In this document: positions 37,733 through 48,835 of the stretch, one piece after another
Numbering within the stretch: the first letter of the stretch is position 1
Layout: the number at the start of each line of letters is the position of its first letter
NCBI RefSeq assembly: GCF_949987535.1
Contig: NC_080064.1
Location: forward strand, 127,500,708 to 127,564,707
DNA length: 64,000 bases
DNA from: Balaenoptera acutorostrata
Taxonomy: Eukaryota > Chordata > Mammalia > Artiodactyla > Balaenopteridae
Direction: 5' to 3'
Made by a program: the position numbers and the translations under genes
Notes under the pieces: model-generated
The model's database searches: none
What the model was told of the DNA's origin: nothing
What the model saw: only the letters and a program-made list of their open reading frames with translations

Positions 37733-38599
37733 ATGAAGGAGCAGGGTCAAAACACACCAGACTTAACAAATGAAGAGGAAATAGGTAGTCTACCTGAAAA
37801 AGAATTCAGAATAATGATAGTAAGGATGATCCAAAATCTTGGAAATAGAATAGACAAAATGCAAGAAACATTTAACAAGGACGTAGAAGAACTAAAGAGG
37901 AACCAAGCAATGATGAAAAACACAATAAATGAAATTAAAAATACTCTAGATGGGATCAATAGCAGAATAACTGTGGCAGAAGAAAGGATAAGTGACCTGG
38001 AAGATAAAATGGTGGAAATAACTACTACAGAGCAGGATAAAGAAAAAAGAATGAAAAGAACTGAGGACAGTCTCAGAGACCTCTGGGACAACATTAAACG
38101 CACCGACATTCGAATTATAGGGGTCCCAGAAGAAGAAGAGAAAAAGAAAGGGACTGAGAAAATATTTGAAGAGATTATAGTTGAAAACTTCTCTAATATG
38201 GGAAAGAAAATAGTTAATCAAGTCCTGGAAGCACAGAGAGTCCCATACAGGATAAACCCAAGGAGAAACACGCCAAGACACATATTAATCAAACTGTCAA
38301 AAATTAAATATAAGGAAAACATATTAAAGGCAGCAAGGGAAAAACAACAAATAACACACAAGGGAATCCCCATAAGGTTAACATCTGATCTTTCAGCAGA
38401 AACTCTGCAAGCCAGAAGAGAGTGGCAGGATATACTTAAAGTGATGAAGGAGAAAAACCTACAACCAAGATTACTCTACCCAGCAAGGATCTCATTCAGA
38501 TTCGATGGAGAAATTAAAACCTTTACAGACAAGCAAAAGCTGAGAGAGTTCAGCACCACCAAACCAGCTTTACAACATATGCTAAAGGAACTTCTCTAG
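37733..38599 (+). CDS. L1 ORF1 protein (RNA-binding chaperone), open, N-terminus shortened
   Basis: 288 aa, uninterrupted. L1 ORF1 protein binds the element's RNA as a trimer and acts in the cytoplasmic ribonucleoprotein needed for target-primed reverse transcription. Visible parts: acidic N-terminus with EEEIGSLPEKEFRIM at residues 14-28, a long coiled coil about 36-122 (heptad-rich, SRITVAEERISDLEDKM), an RRM-like domain about 123-200 beginning DIRIIGVPEEEE, and a C-terminal domain about 205-285 with LLYPARISFRF at 248-257. An upstream ATG in frame (37706) is followed by TGA at 37712-37714 where L1s normally read arginine, so translation would have to start at 37733. That removes about nine residues. 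Functional status untested. Confidence 0.93.
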   Translation: MKEQGQNTPDLTNEEEIGSLPEKEFRIMIVRMIQNLGNRIDKMQETFNKDVEELKRNQAMMKNTINEIKNTLDGINSRITVAEERISDLEDKMVEITTTEQDKEKRMKRTEDSLRDLWDNIKRTDIRIIGVPEEEEKKKGTEKIFEEIIVENFSNMGKKIVNQVLEAQRVPYRINPRRNTPRHILIKLSKIKYKENILKAAREKQQITHKGIPIRLTSDLSAETLQARREWQDILKVMKEKNLQPRLLYPARISFRFDGEIKTFTDKQKLREFSTTKPALQHMLKELL

Positions 38600-38656
38600 G
38601 CAAGAAACACAAGAGAAGGAAAACACCTACAATAACAAACCCAAAACATTTAAGAA

Positions 38657-41600
38657 ATGGGAATAGGAACATACATATCGATAATTACCTTGAATGTAAA
38701 TGGATTAAATGCTCCCACCAAAAGACACAGGCTGGCTGAATGGATACAAAAACAAGACCCATATATATGCTGTCTACAAGAGACCCACTTCAGACCTAGA
38801 GACACATACAGACTGAAAGTGAGGGGATAGAAAAAGATATTCCATGCAAATGGAAATCAAAAGAAAGCTGGAGTAGCAATTCTCATATCAGACAAAATAG
38901 ACTTTAAAATAAAGACTATTACAAGAGACAAAGAAGGACACTATATAATGATCAAGGGATCGATCCAAGAGGAAGGTATAACAATTGTAAATATTTATGC
39001 ACCCAACATAGGAGCACCTCAATACATAAGGCAAATACTAACAGCCATAAAAGGGGAAATCGACAGCAACACAATCATAGTAGGGGACTTTAACACCCCA
39101 CTCTCACCAATGGACAGATCATCCAAAATGAAAATAAATAAGGAGACACAAGCTTTAAATGATACATTAAACAAGATGGACTTAATTGATATTTATAGGA
39201 CATTCCACCCAAAAACAACAGAATACACATTTTTCTCAAGTGCTCATGGAACATTCTCCAGGATAGATCATATCTTGGGTCACAAATCAAGCCTTGGTAA
39301 ATTTAAGAAAATTGAAATCGTATCAAGTATCTTTTCCGACCACAACGCTATGAGACTAGATATCAATTACAGGAAAAGACCTGTAAAAAATACAAACACA
39401 TGGAGGCTACACAATACACTACTTAATAACGAAGTGATCACTGAAGAAATCAAAGGGGAAATCACAAAATACTTAGAAACAGGGCTTCCCTGGTGGCACA
39501 GTGGTTGAGGGTCTGCCTGCCAATGCAGGGGACACGAGTTCAAACCCTGGTCTGGGAAGATCCCACATGCCGCAGAGCAACTAGGCCCATGAGCCACAAC
39601 TACTGAACCTGCACGTCTGGAGCTTGTGCTCCGCAACAAGAGAGGCCTGCGCACCGCAATGAAGAGTGGCCCCGCTCGCCACAACTAGAGAAAGCCCTCG
39701 CACAGAAACGAAGACCCAACACAGCCAAAAATAAAAATAAATTAATTAATTAATTTTAAAAAAATACCTAGAAACAAATGACAATGGAGATATGACGACC
39801 CAAAACCTATGGGACACAGCAAAAGCAGTGCTAAGAGGGAAGTTTATAGCAATACAAGCCTACCTCAAGAAACAGGAAACATCTCGAATAAACAACCTAA
39901 CCTTGCACCTAAAGCAATTAGAGAAAGAAGAACAAAAAATCCCCAAAGCCAGCAGAAGAAAAGAAATTATAAAGATCAGGTCAGAAATAAATGAAAAAGA
40001 AATGAAGGAAACAATAGCAAAAATCAATGAAACTAAAAGCTGGTTCTTTGAGAAGATAAACAAAATTGATAAACCATTAGCCAGACTCATCAAGAGAAAA
40101 AGGGAGAAGACTCAAATTAATAGAATTAGAAATGAAAAAGGAGAAGTAACCACTGACACTGCAGAAATACAAAAGATCATGAGAGATTACTACAAGCAAC
40201 TCTATGCCAATAAAATGGACAACCTGGAAGAAATGGACAGATTCTTAGAAATGCACAAACTGCCGAGACTGAACCAGGAAGAAATAGAAAATATGAACAG
40301 ACCAATCACAAGCACTGAAATTGAAACTGTGATTAAAAACCTTCCAACAAACAAAAGCCCAGGACCAGATGGCTTCACAGGTGAATTCTATCAAACATTT
40401 AGAGAAGAGCTAACACCTATCCTTCTCAAACTCTTCCAAAATATTGCAGAGGGAGGAACACTCCCCAGCTCATTCTACGAGGCCACCATCACCCTGATAC
40501 CAAAACCAGACAAAGATATCACAAAGAAAGAAAACTACAGGCCAATATCACTGATGAACATAGATGCAAAAATCCTCAACAAAATACTAGCAAACAGAAT
40601 CCAACAGCACATTAAAAGGATCATACACCATGATCAAGTGGGGTTTATCCCAGGAATGCAAGGATTCTTCAATATACGCAAATCAATCAATGTGATACAC
40701 CATATTAACAAATTGAAGGAGAAAAACCATATGATCATCTCAATAGATGCAGAGAAAGCTTTCGACAAAATTCAACACCCATTTATGATAAAAGCCCTGC
40801 AGAAAGTAGGCATAGAGGGAACTTTCCTCAACATAATAAAGGCCATATATGACAAACCCACAACCAACATTGTCCTCAATGGTGAAAAACTGAAACCATT
40901 TCCACTAAGATCAGGAACAAGACAAGGTTGCCCACTCTCACCACTATTATTCAACATAGATTTGGAAGTGTTAGCCACAGCAATCAGAGAAGACAAAGAA
41001 ATAAAAGGAATCCAAATCGGAAAAGAAGAAGTAAAGCTGTCACTATTTGCAGATGACATGATACTATACATAGAGAATCCTAAAGATGCTACCAGAAAAC
41101 TCCTAGAGCTAATCAATGAATTTGGTAAAGTAGCAGGATACAAAATTAATGCACAGAAATCTCTCGCATTTCTATACACTAATGATGAAAAATCTGAAAG
41201 TGAAATTAAGAAAACACTCCCGTTTACCATTGCAACAAAAAGAATAAAATATCTAGGAATAAATCTACCTAAGGAGACAAAAGACCTGTGTGCAGAAAAC
41301 TGTAAGACACTGATGAAAGAAATTAAAGATGATACAAATAGATGGAGAGATATACCATGTTCCTGGATTGGAAGAATCAACATTGTGAAAATGACTCTAC
41401 TACCCAAAGCAATCTACAGATTCAATGCAATCCCTATCAAACTACCACTGGCATTTTTCACAGAACTAGAACAAAAAATTTCACAATTTGTATGGAAAAA
41501 CAAAAGACCCCGAATAGCCAAAGCAATCTTGAGAACGAAAAATGGAGCTGGGGGAATCAGGCTCCCTGACTTCAGACTATACTACAAAGCTACAGTAATC

Positions 41601-42770
41601 AAGACAGTTTGGTACTGGCACAAAAACAGAAATATAGATCAATGGAACAGGATAGAAAGCCCAGAGATAAACCCACACACATATGGTCATCTTATCTTTG
41701 ATAAAGGAGGCAAGCATATACAGTGGAGAAAAGACAGCCTCTTCAATAAGTGGTGCTGGGAAAATTGGACAGATACATGTAAAAGTATGAAATTAGAACA
41801 CTCCCTGACACCATGCACAAAAATAAACTCAAAATGGATTAAAGACCTAAGTGTAAGGCCAAACACTATCAAACTCTTAGAGGAAAACATAGGCAGAACA
41901 CTCTATGACATACAACACAGCAAGATTCTTTTTGACCCAGCTCCCAGAGAAATGGAAATAAGAACACAAATAAACAAATGGGACCTAATGAAACTTAAAA
42001 GCTTTTGCACAGCAAAGAAAACCATAAACAAGACCAAAAGACAACCCTCAGAATGGGAGAAAATATTTGCAAATGAAGCAACTGACAAAGGATTAATCTC
42101 CAAGATTTACAAGCAGCTCATGCAGCTCAATAACAAAAAAACAAAAAACCCAATCCAAAAATGGGCAGAAGACCTAAATAGACATTTCTCCAAAGAAGAT
42201 ATACAGATTGCCAACAGACACATGAAAGAATGCTCAACATCATTAATCATTAGAGAAATGCAAATCAAAACTACAATGAGATATCATCTCACACTGATCA
42301 GAGTGGCCATCATCAAAAAATCTAGAAACAATAAATGCTGGAGAGGGTGTGGAGGAAAGGGAACACTCTTGCACTGTTGGTGGGAATGTAAATTGATACA
42401 GCCACTATGGAGAACAGTATGGAGGTTCCTTAAAAAACTACAAATAGAACTACCATACGACCCAGCAATCCCACTACTGGGCATATACCCTGAGAAAACC
42501 ATAGTTCAAAAAGAGTCATGTACCAAAATGTTCATTGCAGCTCTATTTACAATAGCCAGGACATGGAAGCAACCTAAATGTCCATCGACAGATGAATGGA
42601 TAAAGAAGATGTGGCACATATATACAATGGAATATTACTCAGCCATAAAAAGAAATGAAATGGAGGTATTTGTAATGAGGTGGATAGAGTTAGAGTCTGT
42701 CATACAGAGTGAAGTAAGTCAGAAAGAGAAAAACAAATACAGTATGCTAACACATATATACGGAATCTAA
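38657..42770 (+). pseudogene. L1 ORF2 (endonuclease-reverse transcriptase), broken by a stop and a SINE
   Basis: The reading frame spans 38657-42770 and would be about 1272 codons without the inserted SINE, which is normal L1 length. The N-terminal APE-type endonuclease shows LNVNGLN, QETH, GDFN and SDHN. A TAG at 38828-38830 (codon 58, where a Trp is usual) interrupts it. A 295-bp SINE insertion at 39481-39775 shifts the frame, and its removal length keeps register. The downstream 992-codon stretch (39792-42770) is open, with the reverse transcriptase FADD at 41046-41057 and the C-terminal cysteine-rich [18 protein letters not shown]. In life ORF2p nicks target DNA and copies L1 RNA. This copy cannot make the full protein. 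Confidence 0.95.
39481..39775 (+). mobile_element. CHR-type SINE inside L1 ORF2
   Basis: Sense orientation: AGGGCTTCCCTGGTGGCACA at 39481, B-box variant GAGTTCAAACCC, and an A/T-rich tail (AAATTAATTAATTAATT). Target duplication AAAATACTTAGAAAC (ends 39480) versus AAAATACCTAGAAAC (ends 39775), one mismatch in 15. It is younger than the host L1. The 105-codon antisense ORF at 39367-39684 is a shadow. Confidence 0.97.
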
Positions 42771-43150
42771 GGGAAAAAAAAAAGGCCATGAGGAACCTAG
42801 TGGCAAGACGGGAATAAAGACACAGACCTACTAGAGAATGGACTTGAGGATATGGGGAGGGAGTGGGGTGAGATGTGACAGGGTAAGAGAGTGGCATGGA
42901 CATATATACACTACCAAATGTAAAATAGATAGCTAGTGGGAAGCAGCCACATAGCACAGTGAGATCAGCTCGGTGCTTTGTGACCATCTAGAGGGGTGGG
43001 ATGGGGAGGGTGGGAGGGAGGGAGATGCAAGAGGGAAGAGATATGGGAACATATTGTATGTGTATAACTGATTCACTTTGTTATAAAGCAGAAGCTAACA
43101 CACCATTGTAAGGCAATTATACTTCAATAAAGATGTTTAAAAAAAAAAGA

Positions 43151-45098
43151 TGAAAAATCTGAAAGAGAAATTAAGGAATCACTCTCATTTACTATTTCAA
43201 GAAAAAGAATTAAATACCTAGGAATAAACCTACCTAAGGAGACAAAAGACCTGTGTGCAGAAAACTGTAAGACACTGATGAAAGAAATTAAAGATGATTC
43301 AAACAGGTGGAGAGATATACCATGTTCTTGGGTTAGAAGAATCAATATTGTGAAAATGACTCTGCTACCCAAAGCAATCTACAGATTCGCTGCAATCCCT
43401 ATCAAACTACCACTGGCATTTTTCACAGAACTAGAACAAAAAATTTCACAATTTGTATGGAAAAACAAAAGACCCCGAATAGCCAAAGCAATCTTGAGAA
43501 TGAAAAACAGAGCTGGAGGAATCAGGCTCCCAGACTTCAGAGTATACTACAAAGCTACAGTAATCAAGACAGTATGGTACTGGCACAAAAACAGAAATAT
43601 AGATCAATGGAAAAGGATAGAAAGCCCAGAGATTAACCCAAACACATATGGTCACCTTATTTTTGATAAAGGAGGCAAGAATATACAATGCAGAAAAGAC
43701 AGCCCCTTCAATAAGTGGTACTGGGAAAACTGGACAGCTACATGTAAAAGAATGAAATTAGAACACTCCTTAACACCATACACAAAAATAAACTCAAAAT
43801 GCATTAAAGACTTAAATGTAAGGCCAGACACTATAAACCTCTTAGAGGAAAACATAGGCAGAACACTCTATGACATAAATCACAGCAAGATCCTTTTTGA
43901 CCCACCTCCTAGAGAAAAGGAAATAAAAACAAAAATAAACAAATGGGACTTAATGAAACTTAAAAGCTTTTGCACGGCACAGGAAACCATAAACAAGACA
44001 AAAAGACAACCCTCAGAATGGGAGAAAATATTTGCAAATGAAGCAACTGACAGAGGATTAATCTCCAACATTTACAAGCAGCTCCTGCAGCTCAATATCA
44101 AAAAAAACAAATAACCCAATCCAAAAATGGGCAGAAGACCTAAAAAGAAATTTCTCCAAAGAAGATATACAGATTGCCAACAAACATATGAAAGGATGCT
44201 CAACATCACTAATCATTAGAGAAATGCAAATCAAAACTACAATGAGGTATCACCTCACACCAGTCAGAATAGCCATCATCAAAAAATCTACAAACAATAA
44301 GTGCTGGAGAGGGTGTGGAGAAAAGGGAACCCTCTTGTACTGTTGGTGGGAATGTAAATTGATACAGCCACTATGGAGAACAGTATGGAGGTTCCTTAAA
44401 AAACTAAAAATAGAACTGCCACATGACCCAGCAATCCCACTATTGGACATATACCCTGAGAAAACCAAAATTCAAAAGGAGTCATGTACCACAATATTCA
44501 TTGCAGCTCTATTTACAATAGCCAGGACATGGAAGCAACCTAAGTGTCAATCGACAGATGAATGGATGAAGAAGATGTGTCACATATATACTATGGAATA
44601 TTAGCCATAAAAAGAAATGAAATTGAGTTATTTGTAGTGAGGTGGATAGACCTAGAGTCTGTCATACAGAGTGAAGTAAGTCAGAAAGAGAAAAACAAAT
44701 ACCATATGCTGACACATATACATGGAATCTAAAAAAAAAAAAAAAATTGTTCTGATGAACTTAGGGGCAGGACAGGAATAAAGATGCAGGCATAGAGAAT
44801 GGACTTGAGGACATGAGGAGGGGTAAGGGTAAGCTGGGACAAAGTGAGAGAGTAGCATTGACATATATACAGTACGAAATGTGAAATAGATAGCTAGTGG
44901 GAAGCAGCTGCATGGCACAGGGAGATCAGCTCGGTGCTTTGTGACCAACTAGATGGGTGTGATAGGGAATGTGGGAGGGAGACACAAGAGGGAGGAGATA
45001 TGAGGATATATGTATACATACAGCTGAATCACTTTGTTATACAGCAGAAACTAACACAACAGTGTAAAACAATTATACTCCAATACAGATGTTAAAAA
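43151..45098 (+). mobile_element. 5'-truncated L1 joined to the poly-A tail of the full-length L1
   Basis: Begins directly after the A-run of the previous element, at the ORF2 position that corresponds to about 41186 in it. Open 43278-44114 (278 aa), then frame-shifted in an A-rich run near 44100, open again 44188-44604, then cut by a small deletion giving TAG near 44603. The 3' UTR ends at GATGTTAAAAAAA (45098). About 10% divergent from the full-length copy at its start, so it is a separate insertion and not a duplication. Confidence 0.93.
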
Positions 45099-45465
45099 AA
45101 TGCTCACAGATACAGAGAACAGATTGCTGCTGGCCAGAGGCAGGGGATAGGAGGTGAGTGAAATGGGTGCAGGGGACGAAAAGGTACAAAATTCCAGTTA
45201 TAAAATAATTAAGTCCTGTGGATATAGTGTAGAGCATGGTGACTATAGTTAATAATACTGCATGGCATATTTGAACGTTAAGAGAGTAGATCTTAAATGT
45301 CTTCATCACAAGAAAAATATTTTATAACTATGTATGGTGACAATTGTTAACTAGACATTGTGGTGATCATTTTGCAATATATACAAATATTTAACCATTA
45401 CATTGTACACCTGAAATTAATATAATGTTATATGTCAATTATAATGCAATTTTTAACAAAGAGTT
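45099..45465 (+). mobile_element. Old L1M 3' end
   Basis: Classic old L1 3' UTR wording: GATACAGAGAACAGATTG, AGCATGGTGACTATAGTTAA, CTAGACATTGTGGTGATCAT and ACACCTGAAATTAATATAAT. It is the likely target into which the younger L1 cluster inserted, although upstream continuation is not evident. Confidence 0.85.
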
Positions 45466-46475
45466 AAATCTAAAAAAACTGAAGTTACAATAATTAGTTT
45501 TTTCCAAGGATCATGCTAGTGAAAGATCTTTTTAGAGGATAGTCCCAGTACATTTTTTTCCTTGGCAAGATAAATAGAATTTATTTATACTTCTTAATGA
45601 AGGAAATAAAAATTTAAAGAAAGATTGCTGGAACAGAAATGCTGGGAGCACCTACTTTTATGAGTATTTCTTCCCCAATGCAAATTCTTCAAACACTGGG
45701 ATTATATCTTCTGCTTTTATTTTCTTTCTTGTTCTTTTATTTTCTTCATTTGTTATTGTATCCTTTTTGGTACTTAGCAGATTGTCATACTTAGAAGGCA
45801 CTCCATAAGCTTGAACGAAGGGGTTTCAGAAACAAGGAGAGAGAGGTACTCTGAGAAGAAAACAAAGCTGAGTGGAACAAACCTTTCCAGCTTCACTGGA
45901 CAGATGACTGGATACAGGTGACTGTGGCGATGTCAACTTCACCTGTTTCCATGTTTACCAGTGAGAGCAGAATGACTCCTAAAGAATGGTCTTAAACATA
46001 TCGTACATATAACTAAAATCAAGCAAATAGTGAGAAGCAGAAGAGTAGCTTAGCTGGTAGGTCAGCTATTATTATTGATATGATGCTTCAACAGGATGTT
46101 GTGAAAAACATTACCTATTTCCATTTAATCTTACTGGAAAACTATTGACCTGTGCCCAGGGTCCAACTTAGAGGATTATGTGCATTATCTGCCAAGGAGT
46201 TTCCTCAAGCATCTTTACAATTGAGTTTCCATTTCTGGAAGTAAGTGTTCCAAGGAGTAGAATATTTTATCTGTATTTCTTCTTTTTTCCCAGCAACTCA
46301 GAGGAACACATAAGTCTTATAGTCCAATAATTCATTTTGTGTACTATCCCATAACTTGATTCAGAAAATACTTAAAGTAAATTATTGGTCCTGTATTTTC
46401 AAAAGAAGTTTGGAGGGGAAAATGATAATAAATTACTAAGTTTAGGGAAACAAATTAAAGAATAAGGCACCCCTA
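45466..46475. other. Unclassified low-copy sequence
   Basis: No gene recognised. A weak L2/MIR-like phrase lies near 45760-45810. Confidence 0.45.
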
Positions 46476-46477
46476 CC

Positions 46478-46705
46478 CCCTATTCCACCAGCTATATTCT
46501 CAATCCTCTCTACCTTTTCTTTTTCCATAACACTTATCATCTTCCAACATGCTCTATATTTTACTTATTTATCATGTTGATTGATTTTTGGCAGTCTACC
46601 CCCACAAGAATGTAACTTCCACAAGAGCAGGCACCTTCGTTTTCTTCACTGATGTATTCCAAGCAACTAGAACAATGTCTGCCACTTACTCATGAAGTTA
46701 ATTTC
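46478..46705 (+). repeat. L2 LINE 3' end
   Basis: CCACAAGAGCAGGCACCTTC, then a TTCTTCACTGATGTATTCC run and AGAACAATGTCTGCCACTTA, the usual order of the L2 3' end on the + strand. Confidence 0.7.
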
Positions 46706-46794
46706 ATGTAATAATCCTGAATGCAAGTTTTAAAAAATTTATATTGAGATTTTTATTTTACATATCATATGAGTTCTACAATCTGTGTATACAA

Positions 46795-47142
46795 TCCAAA
46801 AGGTGTCAAACTTTTTCTACAAAGAACCAGATAATAAATATTTTAGGCTTTGCAAGTCATATAGTCTCTGTTGCAACTATTCAACTCTGCTGTTGTAGTG
46901 CAAAAGCAGCCATAGATAATAGGTAAAATGATAATAATAACAATAATAATAATAAGCGTGGTTGTTTATTTTATCTGTGGATAAAACACAACACAAGTTT
47001 ATCTATGGATATTGAAATTTGAATTTCATATAATTTTCACATCTCATAAAATATTCTTTTTCCCCCAACTATTTAAAATGTAAAGACCGTTCTGTGGGCT
47101 GGATTTGGCCCATGGGCCATAGTTTGACAATCCCTGTTATAA
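46795..47142 (+). mobile_element. hAT-type (MER1-group) non-autonomous DNA transposon
   Basis: Opens GGTGTCAAACTTTTTCTACA and ends GGGCCATAGTTTGACAATCC, giving inverted ends (TGTCAAACT / AGTTTGACA). Inside are TTTTAGGCTTTGCAAGTCAT and GTTGTAGTGCAAAAGCAGCC, typical of this family. An (AAT)n stretch at 46930-46956 lies within it. Confidence 0.75.
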
Positions 47143-47439
47143 ATCACCCTTCACAAATCAAATCATATTGTAAATGAAAAAGGAGAGTCACTAACGGATT
47201 TTAGGAGAAGTCTGTTAACGGTAGGGAATTCTAGTACATGGTACTCGAGTGCTTTTCTACACTGACCTAACAAAAGATGTTGACAAATCTGATGGTGTCA
47301 TCATTATTTTTTACCTCTAATGGAGTAGATAAAGAGCTCATACTTGGAATAAAAGAAGTGTCAGCTCAGACTTTCTTGTTAATTGATTATTAACAATTAT
47401 TATTACATTAATAACATTATTAATATTACCTTCAATCAA

Positions 47440-47770
47440 GGTTTCTTGGCAGTAACCCTTTTTAAGCCACATGTTCTTTTGCAGAGGTTAGTTTGGTTGA
47501 ACTTGATTGATATAATCTATAAACCCACATAACCCAGCTCAGGCCACAAGACACTGAGAGCAAAAGACCAAGTGGGGGCACGATTGCCATCCCCTCCGCG
47601 TCCCTCAGGGTCACCGCAGATGGCATGTGCCTCCACCTTTTGACGCAGATATATGTCAGCATCAACACATATGTTAAATACAATAAGGCTTAATGTAGTG
47701 CTTATATTTAGAACAAAAATACAGTAAAAGTCTAATATTTTCTTCTTGCTCCCCATTGGATGGTTTCACT
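47440..47770. other. CpG-containing unclassified block
   Basis: Around 47560-47640 the sequence is GC-richer than its AT-rich surroundings and keeps several CpGs (CCCCTCCGCGTCCCTC region). Overlapping ORFs of 73 and 79 codons on the minus strand show no known domain. It may be an old processed fragment or an unrecognised repeat. Confidence 0.35.
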
Positions 47771-47889
47771 CACTGACTTCTCTTTGAAGATCACTAAACT
47801 GGCATATGATTTGCTAACCAAGCCTACATAAAATCACACTATACATATATGTGTTAATGTACGACATTTGTTTTTCTCTTTCTGGGAAA

Positions 47890-48222
47890 ATGGTATAGAT
47901 GATCTTATTTGCAAAGCAGAAATAGAGACACAGATATAGAGAACAAATGAATGGATACCAAAGGGGAAAGGGAGGGTTGGGAGGAATTAGGAGCTTGGGA
48001 TTGACACATATACACTATTGATACTATGTATAAAATAGACAACTAATGAGAACATACCGTATAGGACAGGGATCTCTACTTAATGCACGGCGGTGACCTA
48101 AATGGTCATTTAGGAAATCCTAAAAAGAGGGGATATATGTCTATGTATAGCTGATTCTTTTTGCTGTATAGTAGAAACTAATACAACATTGTAAAGCAAC
48201 TATACTCCAATAAAAATTAATT
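47890..48222 (+). mobile_element. L1 LINE 3' end, truncated
   Basis: 3' UTR wording of the cetartiodactyl L1 (TATAAAATAGACAACTAATG, ATACTATGTATAAAATAG, CAACTATACTCCAATAAAAA). 5' truncated, more diverged than the 26 and 43 kb copies. Confidence 0.8.
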
Positions 48223-48619
48223 TTGAAAAAATCACATAAAGCCAGAGACAATTCTCCATTTCAAACTACCCTAATTACTTGAACATGCAATTTCCTGCCT
48301 CTTGTCTCCCTTTCCTGTTCAGTGGTAGTCATTAAAAACCTTCATCTCATTGTGCAGCCTTTCCCAGGTCCTCAGTCAACCTTGACAGGATGAAGTGCAT
48401 TAAGCCCAAGTGCCATCAGTGGGTGGTGTCTGGAATGTTTTGTTTGTGCATCTTGAACTGAGTTGAACTTCAGACATCTGCAGGCTTCCCAGTCCCATTT
48501 ATACCCATAGGCTACCTAAGACAAATTATCTCATAAACACTTTTACACCCTTGCATCCTGCTCTCCTGCAACATCTGTAACTCCAATCATTCCAGAGCAC
48601 AGTTTTAAATCCATATATC

Positions 48620-48835
48620 TCACTGCTTGCTTTCCCCAACTGCCAAAGCTACTGCTCTCCATGATCCCTCCCTCTCTGCAGGGCACCTTCCTATACCCTT
48701 ATCACAGCATATTATTTGTTTGTAAATCTGTATTTGCCACTAATAGCAAGACGCTTGAAGGTAAGGAGTGTTGTTTTATTCATGATTCTACCCCAAGTCT
48801 AATTCAATGCCTGCCTAACCCAATCAACTTATGCC
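48620..48835 (+). repeat. L2 LINE 3' end
   Basis: CACTGCTTGCTTTCCCCAAC, TGTTTGTAAATCTGTATTTG, and AAGGTAAGGAGTGTTGTTTT then ATTCATGATTCTACCCCAAG follow L2 3' order. Confidence 0.6.

Larger units (their letters stand above)
35833..43150 (+). mobile_element. Full-length L1 LINE carrying a SINE
   Basis: A complete element: GC-rich 5' UTR (35833-37700), ORF1, a 57-bp spacer, ORF2, and a 3' UTR with a G-rich run (about 42990-43030) and AATAAAGATGTTTAAAAAAA. Total length about 7.3 kb including a 295-bp SINE insertion. Damage is light: one nonsense codon and the SINE in ORF2, and a stop at the third codon of the usual ORF1 start. No target duplication could be found, partly because a second L1 abuts the poly-A tail. 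Confidence 0.97.

Noticed and set aside
45099..45465. Novel conserved-looking block after L1
   Set aside because: Recognised as the 3' end of an old L1M element.
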